From Nocardia xishanensis NBRC 101358 (GTDB lineage: Bacteria > Actinomycetota > Actinomycetes > Mycobacteriales > Mycobacteriaceae), in the NCBI RefSeq assembly GCF_001613365.1, contig NZ_BDCF01000030.1, positions 1 through 64,000 on the forward strand: DNA of 64,000 nucleotides. The letters run 5' to 3'. Positions 8,839 through 18,301 of the stretch are shown here, piece after piece (position 1 is the first letter of the stretch; each line of letters opens with the position of its first letter). The notes under the pieces are model-generated. The model was not told the origin of the DNA, made no database searches, and saw only the letters and a program-made list of their open reading frames with translations. The position numbers and the translations under genes were made by a program.

Positions 8839-9699
8839 TCAGAAAGGGAGCAATCCGCGCACCCGGCCGACCAGGGTGCGGCCCGAATCACGCTCGCGCT
8901 CGGCGAACAGGAATTTCAGCTCCTCCTCGAGCGCCTTGCGCACCACATCGCGCAGGTCGGTGGCAGCGGCGTCGAGATCCTCGGCGTCGCGCCACGGCGC
9001 CGGATCGATCGACGCGCCCGCGGAGAAGTAGAACCGTTCGGGGCGCGGGATCGGGGTCGGGCCGAGACCTCGCAGCAACGGCGGGGTGAGCTCGCGCTTG
9101 AGACCGAGCGCCTCGACCGTCCAGCGCAGCGGGCGCATCACCGGATGGTCGCCGTCGAAGACGATGTCGTAGGCGTCGTCGACGCCGATCATCGCGACCG
9201 GCACGATCGGCACGCCCGCCTCGATCGCCATTCGCGCGAACCCGCTGCGGCCCTCCCACTTGAGCAGGTACTTCTCGTTCTTGCGGCGCACCGCTTCGCG
9301 CCCGCCGCCCGGGAAGACGATGACCGCCTCGCCCCGCGCGAGCAGCGCCATGCAGTTGTGCCGGTTGCCACGGACCGCGCCGTAGTAGTGCATGAAGTGC
9401 CGCAAGCCTGGCACGGCGATCAGCACGTTCTCGGCGAGGCCGCGGATCAGCCTGCCGCGGCGGCGCAGCACTTCGGGCATGAGCAGCGGTGCGTCGATGC
9501 CGCCCATCAGGTTGTGGTTGCCGACCAGCAGCACCGGGCCGTCGGCGGGAATGTTGTCCAGGCCGTAGAAGCGCGGACTCGTCCAAGCTCGCAGCGGCGC
9601 GAGCAGCGCTTCGATCAGCCGGATGTCGGTCTCGTCGAGACGCACCTCGAGCGGCGCCCCATCGGTCAGCACCGCTGCGGTAGGCGAGGATTCAGGCAT
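8839..9699 (-). CDS. Membrane-associated acyltransferase (lysophospholipid/DGAT-like)
   Basis: A 286-residue PlsC-superfamily protein. The block GNHNLMGGIDAP (around residue 60) stands where HX4D acyltransferases have their catalytic motif, but here His and Asp are six residues apart. FPGGGREAVRRKNEKYLLKW replaces the FPEGTR motif, as in the DGAT/phytyl-ester branch. It would acylate a glycerolipid or other alcohol from acyl-CoA or acyl-ACP. It lies 57 bp upstream of the mycolyltransferase gene on the same strand, so a shared role in envelope lipids is plausible but unproven. Confidence 0.82.
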   Translation of the reverse strand: MPESSPTAAVLTDGAPLEVRLDETDIRLIEALLAPLRAWTSPRFYGLDNIPADGPVLLVGNHNLMGGIDAPLLMPEVLRRRGRLIRGLAENVLIAVPGLRHFMHYYGAVRGNRHNCMALLARGEAVIVFPGGGREAVRRKNEKYLLKWEGRSGFARMAIEAGVPIVPVAMIGVDDAYDIVFDGDHPVMRPLRWTVEALGLKRELTPPLLRGLGPTPIPRPERFYFSAGASIDPAPWRDAEDLDAAATDLRDVVRKALEEELKFLFAERERDSGRTLVGRVRGLLPF

Positions 9700-10032
9700 T
9701 GGTGGCTACCCCATCGCATGTCGGATCCCAGCACATCGTCGTACGGAATTTCACGTCCCCTGCGCCGCAATCGAATACGGCTTCGCGGCCCACCCTACCC
9801 GAAGCCTTTGGAACACGTTGCAACAGAGGTGGCTTTTTTGTGTGGCCGGTCACAACACAGGCATTCGCGGGACCGGCGATCCGCGAGCGATTCGACCTCG
9901 AATTCCCATGCGGCCGAATGCGATCCAAGGCCGGGTCGAACCACCGCGACACAAGGGAACCGACACGTCACGTCCGGCATCCGTGAGATACCGAACGTGA
10001 CGGTCGGTTCTGTTTCCGTCCTCGGCGGACCG
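9700..10032. other. Intergenic region (333 bp) with a long hairpin
   Basis: It lies between two minus-strand genes. It has lower GC than its surroundings and no credible coding frame. It holds the promoter region of the acyltransferase and the terminator of hflX at 9957-10010. Confidence 0.5.
9957..10010 (-). terminator. Terminator hairpin after hflX
   Basis: GAACCGAC-a-CGTCACGT pairs with ACGTGACG-GTCGGTTC: 16 bp with one bulge and a 21-nt loop, 22 bp past the hflX stop. Confidence 0.65.
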
Positions 10033-11577
<1,545 letters not shown>

Positions 11578-11637
11578 ACACCATCCATGCTGCCACGGTG
11601 CGACCACCGGGCGCATTCCGTTATTCGCCGGGCGCGC

Positions 11638-12528
11638 TCAGCGCCCGTTCCACCACTGTTCGGCGAGCGTGCCGGTGGCGACCAGCACCGAAGGCCCGCG
11701 CAGCCAGGCCGACCCGCCCTCGAGGCGCACCGTGACCGCCCCTCCGGGCACCCGGACCGTCACTCGACCGGAATCCTGCGCGATGCGGAAGCCGTCGGCG
11801 GCCAGCGCCGCCGCGGCCGCCGCAACGGTTCCTGTTCCGCACGAACGGGTTTCGCCGACACCGCGTTCGTAGACGCGCATGTCGACCGCGCGGTCCCCGT
11901 CCAGCGGGGTCAGGATCTCGACGTTCACCCCGTGCGGGAAGAGGTCGGGGTCGTATCCGGGCGAGACGGTCAAGTCGAGCTTGCCGAGCGCCTCGGCCGA
12001 CAGCCCGGAGTCCACGCAGGCCAGATGCGGATTGCCGACATCGATGCCGATTCCCGGATAAGGCCAACCCGCGATGGTCGCGGTCGATTCCCCGAGCTCC
12101 TTCACCTGGCCCATCGTGACGGTCACCTCGCCCTCCACCTGGCCGCCCGCGTGCACGACGACCGGCCGGGCGCCCGCCCTGCTGCCAACCACGTACTCCG
12201 CGCGCGGCTCGCGACCGGTCGCGGCCAGGTAGTGCGCGAAGACCCGCACGCCGTTGCCGCACATCTCGGCCAGCGAGCCGTCGGCGTTGCGGTAGTCCAT
12301 GAACCAGTCGTCCGCCCCGACGCCCTCTGGCAGGTCGGCGAGCACGCCGGCATCCCGCAGCGCACCGGCCCGCGCGACCCGCAGCACGCCGTCGGCGCCG
12401 AGACCGCGCTGCCGGTCGCAGAGCGCGGCGACGCGGTCCGGAGTCAGCTCGAGCCGGACATCCTCGTCGGGCAGCACCACGAAGTCGTTCTGGGTGCCGT
12501 GCCCCTTCGTGAATTCGATGTCCGTCAC
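11638..12528 (-). CDS. dapF: Diaminopimelate epimerase
   Basis: A 296-residue enzyme converting LL- to meso-diaminopimelate for lysine and peptidoglycan. The two catalytic cysteines are visible in AEMCGNGVRVF and TRSCGTGTVAA. The GTG at 12528 has AGGAGAG upstream and gives the usual N-terminus (FTKGHGTQNDFVVLPD). It works in the same pathway as dapA and dapB, which lie further along this window. It follows the methyltransferase gene by 22 bp. Confidence 0.97.
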   Translation of the reverse strand: MTDIEFTKGHGTQNDFVVLPDEDVRLELTPDRVAALCDRQRGLGADGVLRVARAGALRDAGVLADLPEGVGADDWFMDYRNADGSLAEMCGNGVRVFAHYLAATGREPRAEYVVGSRAGARPVVVHAGGQVEGEVTVTMGQVKELGESTATIAGWPYPGIGIDVGNPHLACVDSGLSAEALGKLDLTVSPGYDPDLFPHGVNVEILTPLDGDRAVDMRVYERGVGETRSCGTGTVAAAAAALAADGFRIAQDSGRVTVRVPGGAVTVRLEGGSAWLRGPSVLVATGTLAEQWWNGR

Positions 12529-12550
12529 GCGTGTGCTCTCCTCATGGTCG

Positions 12551-13387
12551 TCATCTGACAAACGTCCGGCGCTGCCGGGAAATTTCGTACAGCGCCACCG
12601 CGGCGGCCGAGGGCGCGCCGAGCGAACTCGCGGTGCCGCCCATCGGGATGGACACCAGGTCGTCGCACGCATCCTGCCAGGCGGCGCTCATCCCGCTGGT
12701 CTCGTTCCCGATGACGAGGACGGTGGCCTCGGTGAAATCGTGGTCGAACACCGCGTGCGAGCCGTGCTCGTCGGTGCCGACGATCCGGGTCGGAATTCCG
12801 CGAGCGACCTGGCGCTCGCGAAATTCCAGCACCTGGGCGGGCCCGGCGGCGCGGTAGACGGGGACCGCGAACAGCGAGCCGGTGGAGGCACGCACCGATT
12901 GCGGGTCGTACTGGTCGGCGCCGTGGCCGGTGACGATGACCGCGCACGCGCCGAAGGCGTCCGCCGACCGGATCAGGGTGCCGAGATTGCCGGGCGAGTT
13001 GGGCCGGTCGAACACCACGACGACCGGCGGGTCCTCGCCGGGTTCGCCGGGCTCGAAGGTCTCCAGCTCGGCCTGACGCGAGATCGCGACGGCCACCAAT
13101 TCCGGTACCGCGCTCGCCTTTTCGCCCAGCTCCGCCATCAGCTCCGGCACCAGGCCGACCTGCGGCACGTCGGTGGTGTCGAGCACCTCCCTGGCCCAGC
13201 CGGACAGGTCGGGCGCACCGAGCCGATAGAGCAGCGTCTCGAGCGGCCACCCGTTGGCGAGCGCCTGGGTGATCGGGCGCACGCCCTGCACCAGGAACCG
13301 GCTGTCGCGGTGGCGCTTGGCGCGATTGTTCAGGTATGCCTGCCACACCTGCACGGAAGCGTTGCGGGTGCTGACACGTCTGGTCAC
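12551..13387 (-). CDS. SpoU/TrmH family RNA 2'-O-methyltransferase
   Basis: A 278-residue RNA methyltransferase. The C-terminal SpoU knot carries the three motifs FDRPNSPGNLGTLIRSADAFG, VLVIGNETSGMSAAW and SIPMGGTASSLGAPSAAAV. The N-terminal part (FLVQGVRPITQAL) resembles the RNA-binding substrate domain. The GTG at 13387 overlaps the miaA stop by 4 bp (GTGA). The target (rRNA or tRNA position) cannot be inferred. Confidence 0.9.
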   Translation of the reverse strand: MTRRVSTRNASVQVWQAYLNNRAKRHRDSRFLVQGVRPITQALANGWPLETLLYRLGAPDLSGWAREVLDTTDVPQVGLVPELMAELGEKASAVPELVAVAISRQAELETFEPGEPGEDPPVVVVFDRPNSPGNLGTLIRSADAFGACAVIVTGHGADQYDPQSVRASTGSLFAVPVYRAAGPAQVLEFRERQVARGIPTRIVGTDEHGSHAVFDHDFTEATVLVIGNETSGMSAAWQDACDDLVSIPMGGTASSLGAPSAAAVALYEISRQRRTFVR

Positions 13388-14358
13388 TGAGGGGTCCGTT
13401 CTGTGCTGTCGATAGCGCCCGGCGTTTCGATCGCAGGCCTCGTTTCGATCGCATGCGGCGTTTCGATCGCACGCAGCGCAGCGCCGAGCAGGTCGGGATC
13501 CGCGCCGTCCACCCAGCGCACCCGGGGATCGCGGCGGAACCAGGAGCGCTGCCTGCGCACGTAGCGGCGGGTGCCGATGAACGTGCGTTCCTCGGCGTGG
13601 TTCAGGTCGTATTCGTTGTCCAGGTAGGCGAGGACTTGCGCGTAGCCGATGGCCCGTCGCGCCGTGACGCCCTCGCGCAGGCCCTGGTCGATCAGTCCGC
13701 GCACCTCGTCGACCAGCCCGGTCTGGAACATCAGCGCGGTGCGTCGCTCGATGCGCGCGTCCAGTTCGGCGGTGTCGCGGTCGACGCCGAGGATAACGGT
13801 GTTCCAGCGCGGCGCGCCGATGGTGGGCGCCGAGGCCGCGAACGGCTGCCCGGTGAGCTCGACGACCTCCAGCGCCCGCACCATGCGGCGGCCGTCGGTG
13901 GGCAGGATGGTCGCGGCCGCGACCGGATCCGCCGCGCGCAGTGCCGCGTGCACGGCGGCCACGCCCTGCTCGGCCAGGACTTGCTCCCAGCGGGCGCGCA
14001 CGGCCGGATCGGTGGCCGGAAACTCCCATTCGTCCAGCAGCGCCTGCACGTACATCATCGAGCCGCCCACGATGATCGGCGTACGGCCGCGCGCCATGAT
14101 GTCCTCGACGTCGGCGGCGGCCGCCCGCTGGTAGGTGGCCACGCTCGCGGTCTCGGTCACCGCGAGCACGTCGAGCTGGTGGTGCGGGATGCCGCGCCGT
14201 TGCGCGACGGGCAGCTTGGCGGTGCCGATGTCCATGCCGCGGTAGAGCTGCATGGCATCGATGTTCACGATCTCCCCGCCGAGGCGGGCGGCGAGATCCA
14301 GTCCGAGATCGGACTTGCCGGTGGCGGTGGGGCCGACCACCGCGATCGGCACTGTCAT
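13384..14358 (-). CDS. miaA: tRNA dimethylallyltransferase
   Basis: A 324-residue enzyme that adds dimethylallyl to A37 of tRNAs reading UNN codons. Its product is the substrate of MiaB, encoded nearby. The P-loop is VGPTATGKSDL; other MiaA blocks include NIDAMQLYRGMDIGTAK, GRRMVRALEVVELTG and RRAIGYAQVLAYL. The last 25 or so residues are a repetitive tail (AIETPH, AIETRP, AIETPG) encoded by an 18-bp tandem repeat. It overlaps both neighbours by 4 bp (ATGA upstream, GTGA downstream). Confidence 0.96.
   Translation of the reverse strand: MTVPIAVVGPTATGKSDLGLDLAARLGGEIVNIDAMQLYRGMDIGTAKLPVAQRRGIPHHQLDVLAVTETASVATYQRAAAADVEDIMARGRTPIIVGGSMMYVQALLDEWEFPATDPAVRARWEQVLAEQGVAAVHAALRAADPVAAATILPTDGRRMVRALEVVELTGQPFAASAPTIGAPRWNTVILGVDRDTAELDARIERRTALMFQTGLVDEVRGLIDQGLREGVTARRAIGYAQVLAYLDNEYDLNHAEERTFIGTRRYVRRQRSWFRRDPRVRWVDGADPDLLGAALRAIETPHAIETRPAIETPGAIDSTERTPQ
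13423..13476. repeat. 18-bp tandem repeat in the 3' end of miaA
   Basis: There are three units of 18 bp, each beginning CGTTTCGATCGCA, at 13423, 13441 and 13459. A degenerate unit precedes them. They are in frame and encode AIET-x-x repeats at the MiaA C-terminus. Confidence 0.85.
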
Positions 14359-15116
14359 CGCGCCTCCCTTTCCGGCCGCCAGACGCTCACGTGATAGCCG
14401 ACTCCGAAAGGCGCGTCACGGTACTGGGTTTCGACGGTTGGATCCGACGGATCCGCGGCGAACAGACCGCCGAGCACTTGATAGGCGGCCCGCCCCGACA
14501 CGGCCAGTTCGGCGCAGAGCGCGGGATCGAGCGCGCGCAGGGCCGACCGGTCGCCCGCGCTCAGCGCGCGGTCGAGCTCGGCTTGCAGCGGCGCGGCGCG
14601 CTCGTCGAGATAGCCGGGCGATTTGACGGTCAAGGTCGCGGCGCCGTCGGCGACGACGAGTACACCGCACGGCTCGTCGTCGGCGTCGAGCTCGGCGCGC
14701 AGCGTCGCGCCGAGCTCCATGCACCGCGCCGGGGCGGCATCTTCGGCGATCAAGCGCGCGGTGGCGCGCGCGTCCGGCGCGACGCGTCCCCGCAACCATC
14801 CGGCGATCAGGGCGGGCAGCGGAAGCCGCGGATCCGGAGCAAACCCGGGCGCGCCGGCGAGCGCGACGCGCACGTCAGCACCGAAACCGCGGAAAGTTCC
14901 CGCCGATTCCGGGCCGAGCACACCATCGACGGTCCCGATGCCGACCACCGTCCACCGCCGGGTCACCGCCGCCAGCTTCTCGACCGCGTCCAGCGCGGCC
15001 GCGCGTAGCACGGCGGGCGGGTCGGCCGGATCCGTCCCCGCTCCGACCGCGGCGCGACCGCCTAGTTCGGGCACCAGGATCGGCGGCGACGGGACCAGGG
15101 CCGCAATACTGAACAC
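14355..15116 (-). CDS. Class III extradiol dioxygenase-like protein (Rv2728c-like)
   Basis: A 253-residue Ala-rich protein. The N-terminus (MFSIAALVPSPPILVPELGG) and VVGIGTVDG segment resemble the LigB-type class III extradiol dioxygenase subunit fold found in Rv2728c-like proteins. Its place directly upstream of miaA, with an ATGA overlap, matches the mycobacterial gene order. Metal ligands and activity cannot be confirmed; it may be catalytically dead. It heads the operon to hflX. Confidence 0.75.
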   Translation of the reverse strand: MFSIAALVPSPPILVPELGGRAAVGAGTDPADPPAVLRAAALDAVEKLAAVTRRWTVVGIGTVDGVLGPESAGTFRGFGADVRVALAGAPGFAPDPRLPLPALIAGWLRGRVAPDARATARLIAEDAAPARCMELGATLRAELDADDEPCGVLVVADGAATLTVKSPGYLDERAAPLQAELDRALSAGDRSALRALDPALCAELAVSGRAAYQVLGGLFAADPSDPTVETQYRDAPFGVGYHVSVWRPEREAR

Positions 15117-15235
15117 GCGCTAAACCGTATCTGTTCGGCCCGCGGGCCCGGCGCACGGCGGTACCCAGACGCCCGCCGGTCGGCTTCGAGTGTCTGTAGC
15201 GTCAATTCGCCCCGAGATTGATAGTGTCGAGGTGC

Positions 15236-15261
15236 GACAACCCAGGTCACCACGGGTTGTC
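15236..15261. promoter_or_regulatory. Inverted repeat in a divergent promoter region
   Basis: GACAACCC-N10-GGGTTGTC is a perfect 8-bp inverted repeat between the divergent Rv2728c-like and DUF349 genes. It could be an operator or an untranslated-region hairpin of the DUF349 mRNA. Confidence 0.4.
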
Positions 15262-15381
15262 CGCCCGGAGCTCGATTCCGGGGAGAGCGTAGAGCAATGG
15301 TCTCCAGGGCTCGGACCGGGTTCAATGGGATGAGCTAGGGCGTAACCAGGCAGCCGTGACGCGCGGCAGGGACGGAGAACA

Positions 15382-16761
15382 ATGACCGACAGCAACGGAA
15401 CCGCGAAGGCCACTCCCGGCACGACACCGCGCCCCTCCGGTGCCCCGAAGCCCGGTGGCCAGAAAACTCATCCCAAGCCCCACGCGGTCAAGCCCGCGCC
15501 GGGCCCGGCCGATCAGCAGCACCCGCACGCGGTGGTCGTACCCACCGTCACCGACCCCAGCCGCTGGGGCCGGGTCGACGACGACGGCACCGCCTGGGTG
15601 AAGACGGCCGAGGGCGAACGAATCGTCGGATCCTGGCAGGCGGGCGACGCCGCCGAGGGCCTCGCGCACTTCGGCCGCCGCTTCGACGACCTCGCCACCG
15701 AGGTCGCGCTGCTGGAAGCGCGGCTCGCCGCGGGCGCCGACGCCCGCAAGACCAAGGCCGCCGCGCTGGCGCTGGCCGAATCGCTGCCCACCGCCGCCGT
15801 CATCGGCGACATCGACGGACTGGCCAAGCGGCTACAGGCGATCACCGAGCACTCCGAGGAAGCGGCCGCGCACGCCAAGGAGGAGAAGGAGCGCGCCCGC
15901 CACGAGCACACCGAGCGCAAGGAAGCGCTCTGTGCCGAGGCCGAGCAGATCGCCGCCGAATCCACCCAGTGGAAGGCCGCGGGCGACCGGCTGCGCGAGA
16001 TCCTCGACGAGTGGAAGTCCATCCGCGGCGTGGACCGCAAGGTCGACGACGCGCTGTGGAAGCGCTACTCCAAAGCCCGCGAGTCCTTCAACCGCCGCCG
16101 CGGCGCGCACTTCGCCGAACTCGACCGCGAGCGGGCGGCCGCCAAGGGGCGCAAGGAAGAGCTGTGCGTCCGCGCCGAGGAACTGTCCGGCTCCACCGAC
16201 TGGGTCGGCACCGCCGCCGTCTTCCGCGACCTGCTCGCCGAGTGGAAGGCCGCGGGCCGCGCGCCCCGCGAGGCCGACGAGGCGCTGTGGCGGCGCTTCA
16301 AGAGCGCGCAGGACGTGTTCTTCGCGGCGCGCAATGCCGCGGTCTCCGAGCGCGACGCCGAGTTCGAGGCGAACGCGTCCGCCAAGGAGGAGCTGCTGCG
16401 AGCCTACGAGCACATCGACCCGTCGATGGGCCTTGACACCGCACGGGCGCAGCTGCGTGAGCTGCAGGACCGGTGGGACGCCATCGGCAAGGTGCCGCGC
16501 GAGCGCATCCAGGAGCTGGAGGGCAAGTTGCGGTCCATCGAGAAGCGGGTCCGCGACGCGGTGGACGCTCAGTGGCGGCGCACCGACCCCGAGGCCGTGG
16601 CGCGCGCCGCTCAGTTCCGCGAGAAGGTCGCCCAGTTCGAGGAGCAGGCGGCCAAGGCGCAGGCGGCGGGCAAGCAGCGCGACGCCGAGAAGGCGCTCGA
16701 GCAGGCCAAGCAGTGGCGCGAGTGGGCCGAGGCCGCGGAGGGCGCCGTCAGCAACCGCTGA
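15382..16761 (+). CDS. DUF349 domain protein (Rv2731-like)
   Basis: A 459-residue, highly charged, Ala/Glu/Arg-rich protein. After a low-complexity Pro/Lys N-terminus it is almost entirely helical and predicted coiled coil. It has repeated DUF349 units around LREILDEWKSIRGVDRKVDDALWKRY, FRDLLAEWKAAGRAPREADEALWRRF and LRELQDRWDAIGKVPRERIQEL, roughly 75 residues apart. GGGACGGAGA precedes the ATG. The function is unknown. Its position between the miaA and miaB clusters follows mycobacteria. Confidence 0.85.
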   Translation: MTDSNGTAKATPGTTPRPSGAPKPGGQKTHPKPHAVKPAPGPADQQHPHAVVVPTVTDPSRWGRVDDDGTAWVKTAEGERIVGSWQAGDAAEGLAHFGRRFDDLATEVALLEARLAAGADARKTKAAALALAESLPTAAVIGDIDGLAKRLQAITEHSEEAAAHAKEEKERARHEHTERKEALCAEAEQIAAESTQWKAAGDRLREILDEWKSIRGVDRKVDDALWKRYSKARESFNRRRGAHFAELDRERAAAKGRKEELCVRAEELSGSTDWVGTAAVFRDLLAEWKAAGRAPREADEALWRRFKSAQDVFFAARNAAVSERDAEFEANASAKEELLRAYEHIDPSMGLDTARAQLRELQDRWDAIGKVPRERIQELEGKLRSIEKRVRDAVDAQWRRTDPEAVARAAQFREKVAQFEEQAAKAQAAGKQRDAEKALEQAKQWREWAEAAEGAVSNR

Positions 16762-16816
16762 CCCGCCCGACTTCGGTTGGCGGCCAACGGCTCGGCCGCG
16801 CCGGTAGCGTTGACCC

Positions 16817-17395
16817 GTGCGACAGGTATGGGACACGTGGGGCCACGTGCTGATCGTGTGGGCGTGCGCGGTGCCCTCGCTGGTCGCGGCGATCGTCTCG
16901 ATGACGCGGTGGCGGATGCGCCGCGGGCTGACTCCCGAGCTGGCGCTGCGGTACACGGCGGCCGAGGCGGGCCTGCTCGCGGGAACCCTGCCCTGGGTGT
17001 GGATGATTCTGACGCCGGTCGCGGCCGAAGGCACCGTCAGCGCGGTGCCGCTGCGGGACCTCGTCGCGACGCTCGGCGATTCGCCGTCGAGCGCGGTGAT
17101 CCAAGTCGGGGCGAACACACTGCTGTTCGTGCCGCTCGGGTTCTTCCTTCCGCTGCGTCTTCCCCGATTCGCGGGCGTCGCGCGGATGACGCTGCTCGGC
17201 GCGGCGGTGTCGGCGACGCTGGAAATCGCGCAGTACGTGTTCGATCTCGGCCGCGTGTCCTCCGTGGACGACGTGCTGATGAACGCCGCTGGCGCGGGGT
17301 TGGGGGCGCTGCTGGCCCAGATCCATGTCGCGCGGCGCGAGGCCGGTCGTTCACGCAGCGCGCGCGTGCTCGCTCACTTGGGCTGGGCTGCTTGA
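16817..17395 (+). CDS. VanZ family membrane protein
   Basis: A 192-residue protein with about four or five membrane segments. The VanZ core is clear: NTLLFVPLGFFLPL, then a helix with SATLEIAQYVFDLGRVSSVDDVLMN and AAGAGLGALLAQ. The VanZ family is linked to glycopeptide resistance in some hosts and is of unknown function in most. The start is GTG at 16817, 55 bp after the DUF349 gene. Confidence 0.85.
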   Translation: MRQVWDTWGHVLIVWACAVPSLVAAIVSMTRWRMRRGLTPELALRYTAAEAGLLAGTLPWVWMILTPVAAEGTVSAVPLRDLVATLGDSPSSAVIQVGANTLLFVPLGFFLPLRLPRFAGVARMTLLGAAVSATLEIAQYVFDLGRVSSVDDVLMNAAGAGLGALLAQIHVARREAGRSRSARVLAHLGWAA

Positions 17396-17426
17396 CGCCG
17401 CGGTGACGTTCCGCCCGAGCCGGCGA

Positions 17427-18224
17427 TCAGGAGTCGCCGAGCAGCCTGCGGCGGTCGCGCTCCTCGGCGGCGGCCGCGGCGTTGCGGCGCTGTTCCTCGG
17501 CGGCCAGGTGCATGGTGGTGCGGCTCCACACCACGCGGATCCAGTGGAAGGTCAGCACCATGACGGCCAGCGTGCCGATGATCAAGCCGATGCCCGGGCC
17601 CGCGCCGACGTAGTTGCCGAGACCGGGGGTCTGGCGGTGCCAGATGGAGAGGACGCCGAACACGCTGGCGATGGCCGAACCCGCCACCGCGATCCAGGCG
17701 AGCACCCAGCGCCGGGTCATCAACGCCAGTAACGAGAAACCGATGCCGAACACCACGACGAACCAGACGAAAATGCGCGATGGCAGCCCGATGTGCTCGA
17801 TGCGGGTGGTGTCGGTGGCGAGCAGCACGTCGAAGCCGCGCGCGCTGCCCGCGTGCGACAGCACCAGCGAGAAGAGCAGCACGAACACCGCGCCCGCCAC
17901 CACCATGGCGCGGATGCCCGGATCGATCTCGCCGGCCAGGCGTCGCTCGACAGCGTCGAGCTCGTCACGGAACTGCTCGAAATCCTTGCTGCTCTCGACC
18001 GAGCTCACGGCGCTGTCGTCTCCTTCGACTGGATGGTCGGCGTTGGGCTTGTCCGAGTCCACTGTGCCAGCCCCGTCGGCCGCCGCGTCATCCGACCCAC
18101 TACGCGCGGTAGTACCGAAGTCGGGTCCCTGCGCGTTCCCTGCGGCGTCGGCCGCGCCCCGCGCGGAATCGTCGGGGCCCCGGCGTGGGGTCTCGTCGTC
18201 TCCCGCGGCGGGGCGGGCGCTCAT
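17427..18224 (-). CDS. Conserved membrane protein (Rv2732c-like)
   Basis: A 265-residue protein. Residues 1-80 are disordered and acidic. Four hydrophobic segments follow (starting near MVVAGAVFVLLFSLVLS, IFVWFVVVFGIGFSLLALM, WVLAWIAVAGSAIASVFGVL and GIGLIIGTLAVMVLTFHW), then a charged C-terminal coiled segment. It sits downstream of miaB as Rv2732c does. Its ATG overlaps the end of a 77-bp intergenic element. The function is unknown. Confidence 0.8.
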   Translation of the reverse strand: MSARPAAGDDETPRRGPDDSARGAADAAGNAQGPDFGTTARSGSDDAAADGAGTVDSDKPNADHPVEGDDSAVSSVESSKDFEQFRDELDAVERRLAGEIDPGIRAMVVAGAVFVLLFSLVLSHAGSARGFDVLLATDTTRIEHIGLPSRIFVWFVVVFGIGFSLLALMTRRWVLAWIAVAGSAIASVFGVLSIWHRQTPGLGNYVGAGPGIGLIIGTLAVMVLTFHWIRVVWSRTTMHLAAEEQRRNAAAAAEERDRRRLLGDS

Positions 18225-18301
18225 GTCTGCGCCTCGCTGGCGCTCGGCTCCGGCATGCGCGAAGCGCGCTGAGACATGATTCGCTCGCTCCGCTCGCTCA
18301 T
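18225..18301 (-). repeat. MIRU-like 77-bp element between miaB and the Rv2732c-like gene
   Basis: This is exactly 77 bp, inserted at an ATGA stop/start overlap: ATGAGCG occurs at both borders (18301-18295 and 18224-18218 on the minus strand). It contains a 26-codon ORF (18301-18221, MSERSERIMSQRASRM then PEPSASEAQT) whose start overlaps the miaB stop and whose stop overlaps the next start. It matches the element at 22476-22552 in 66 of 77 positions by eye. Confidence 0.85.
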
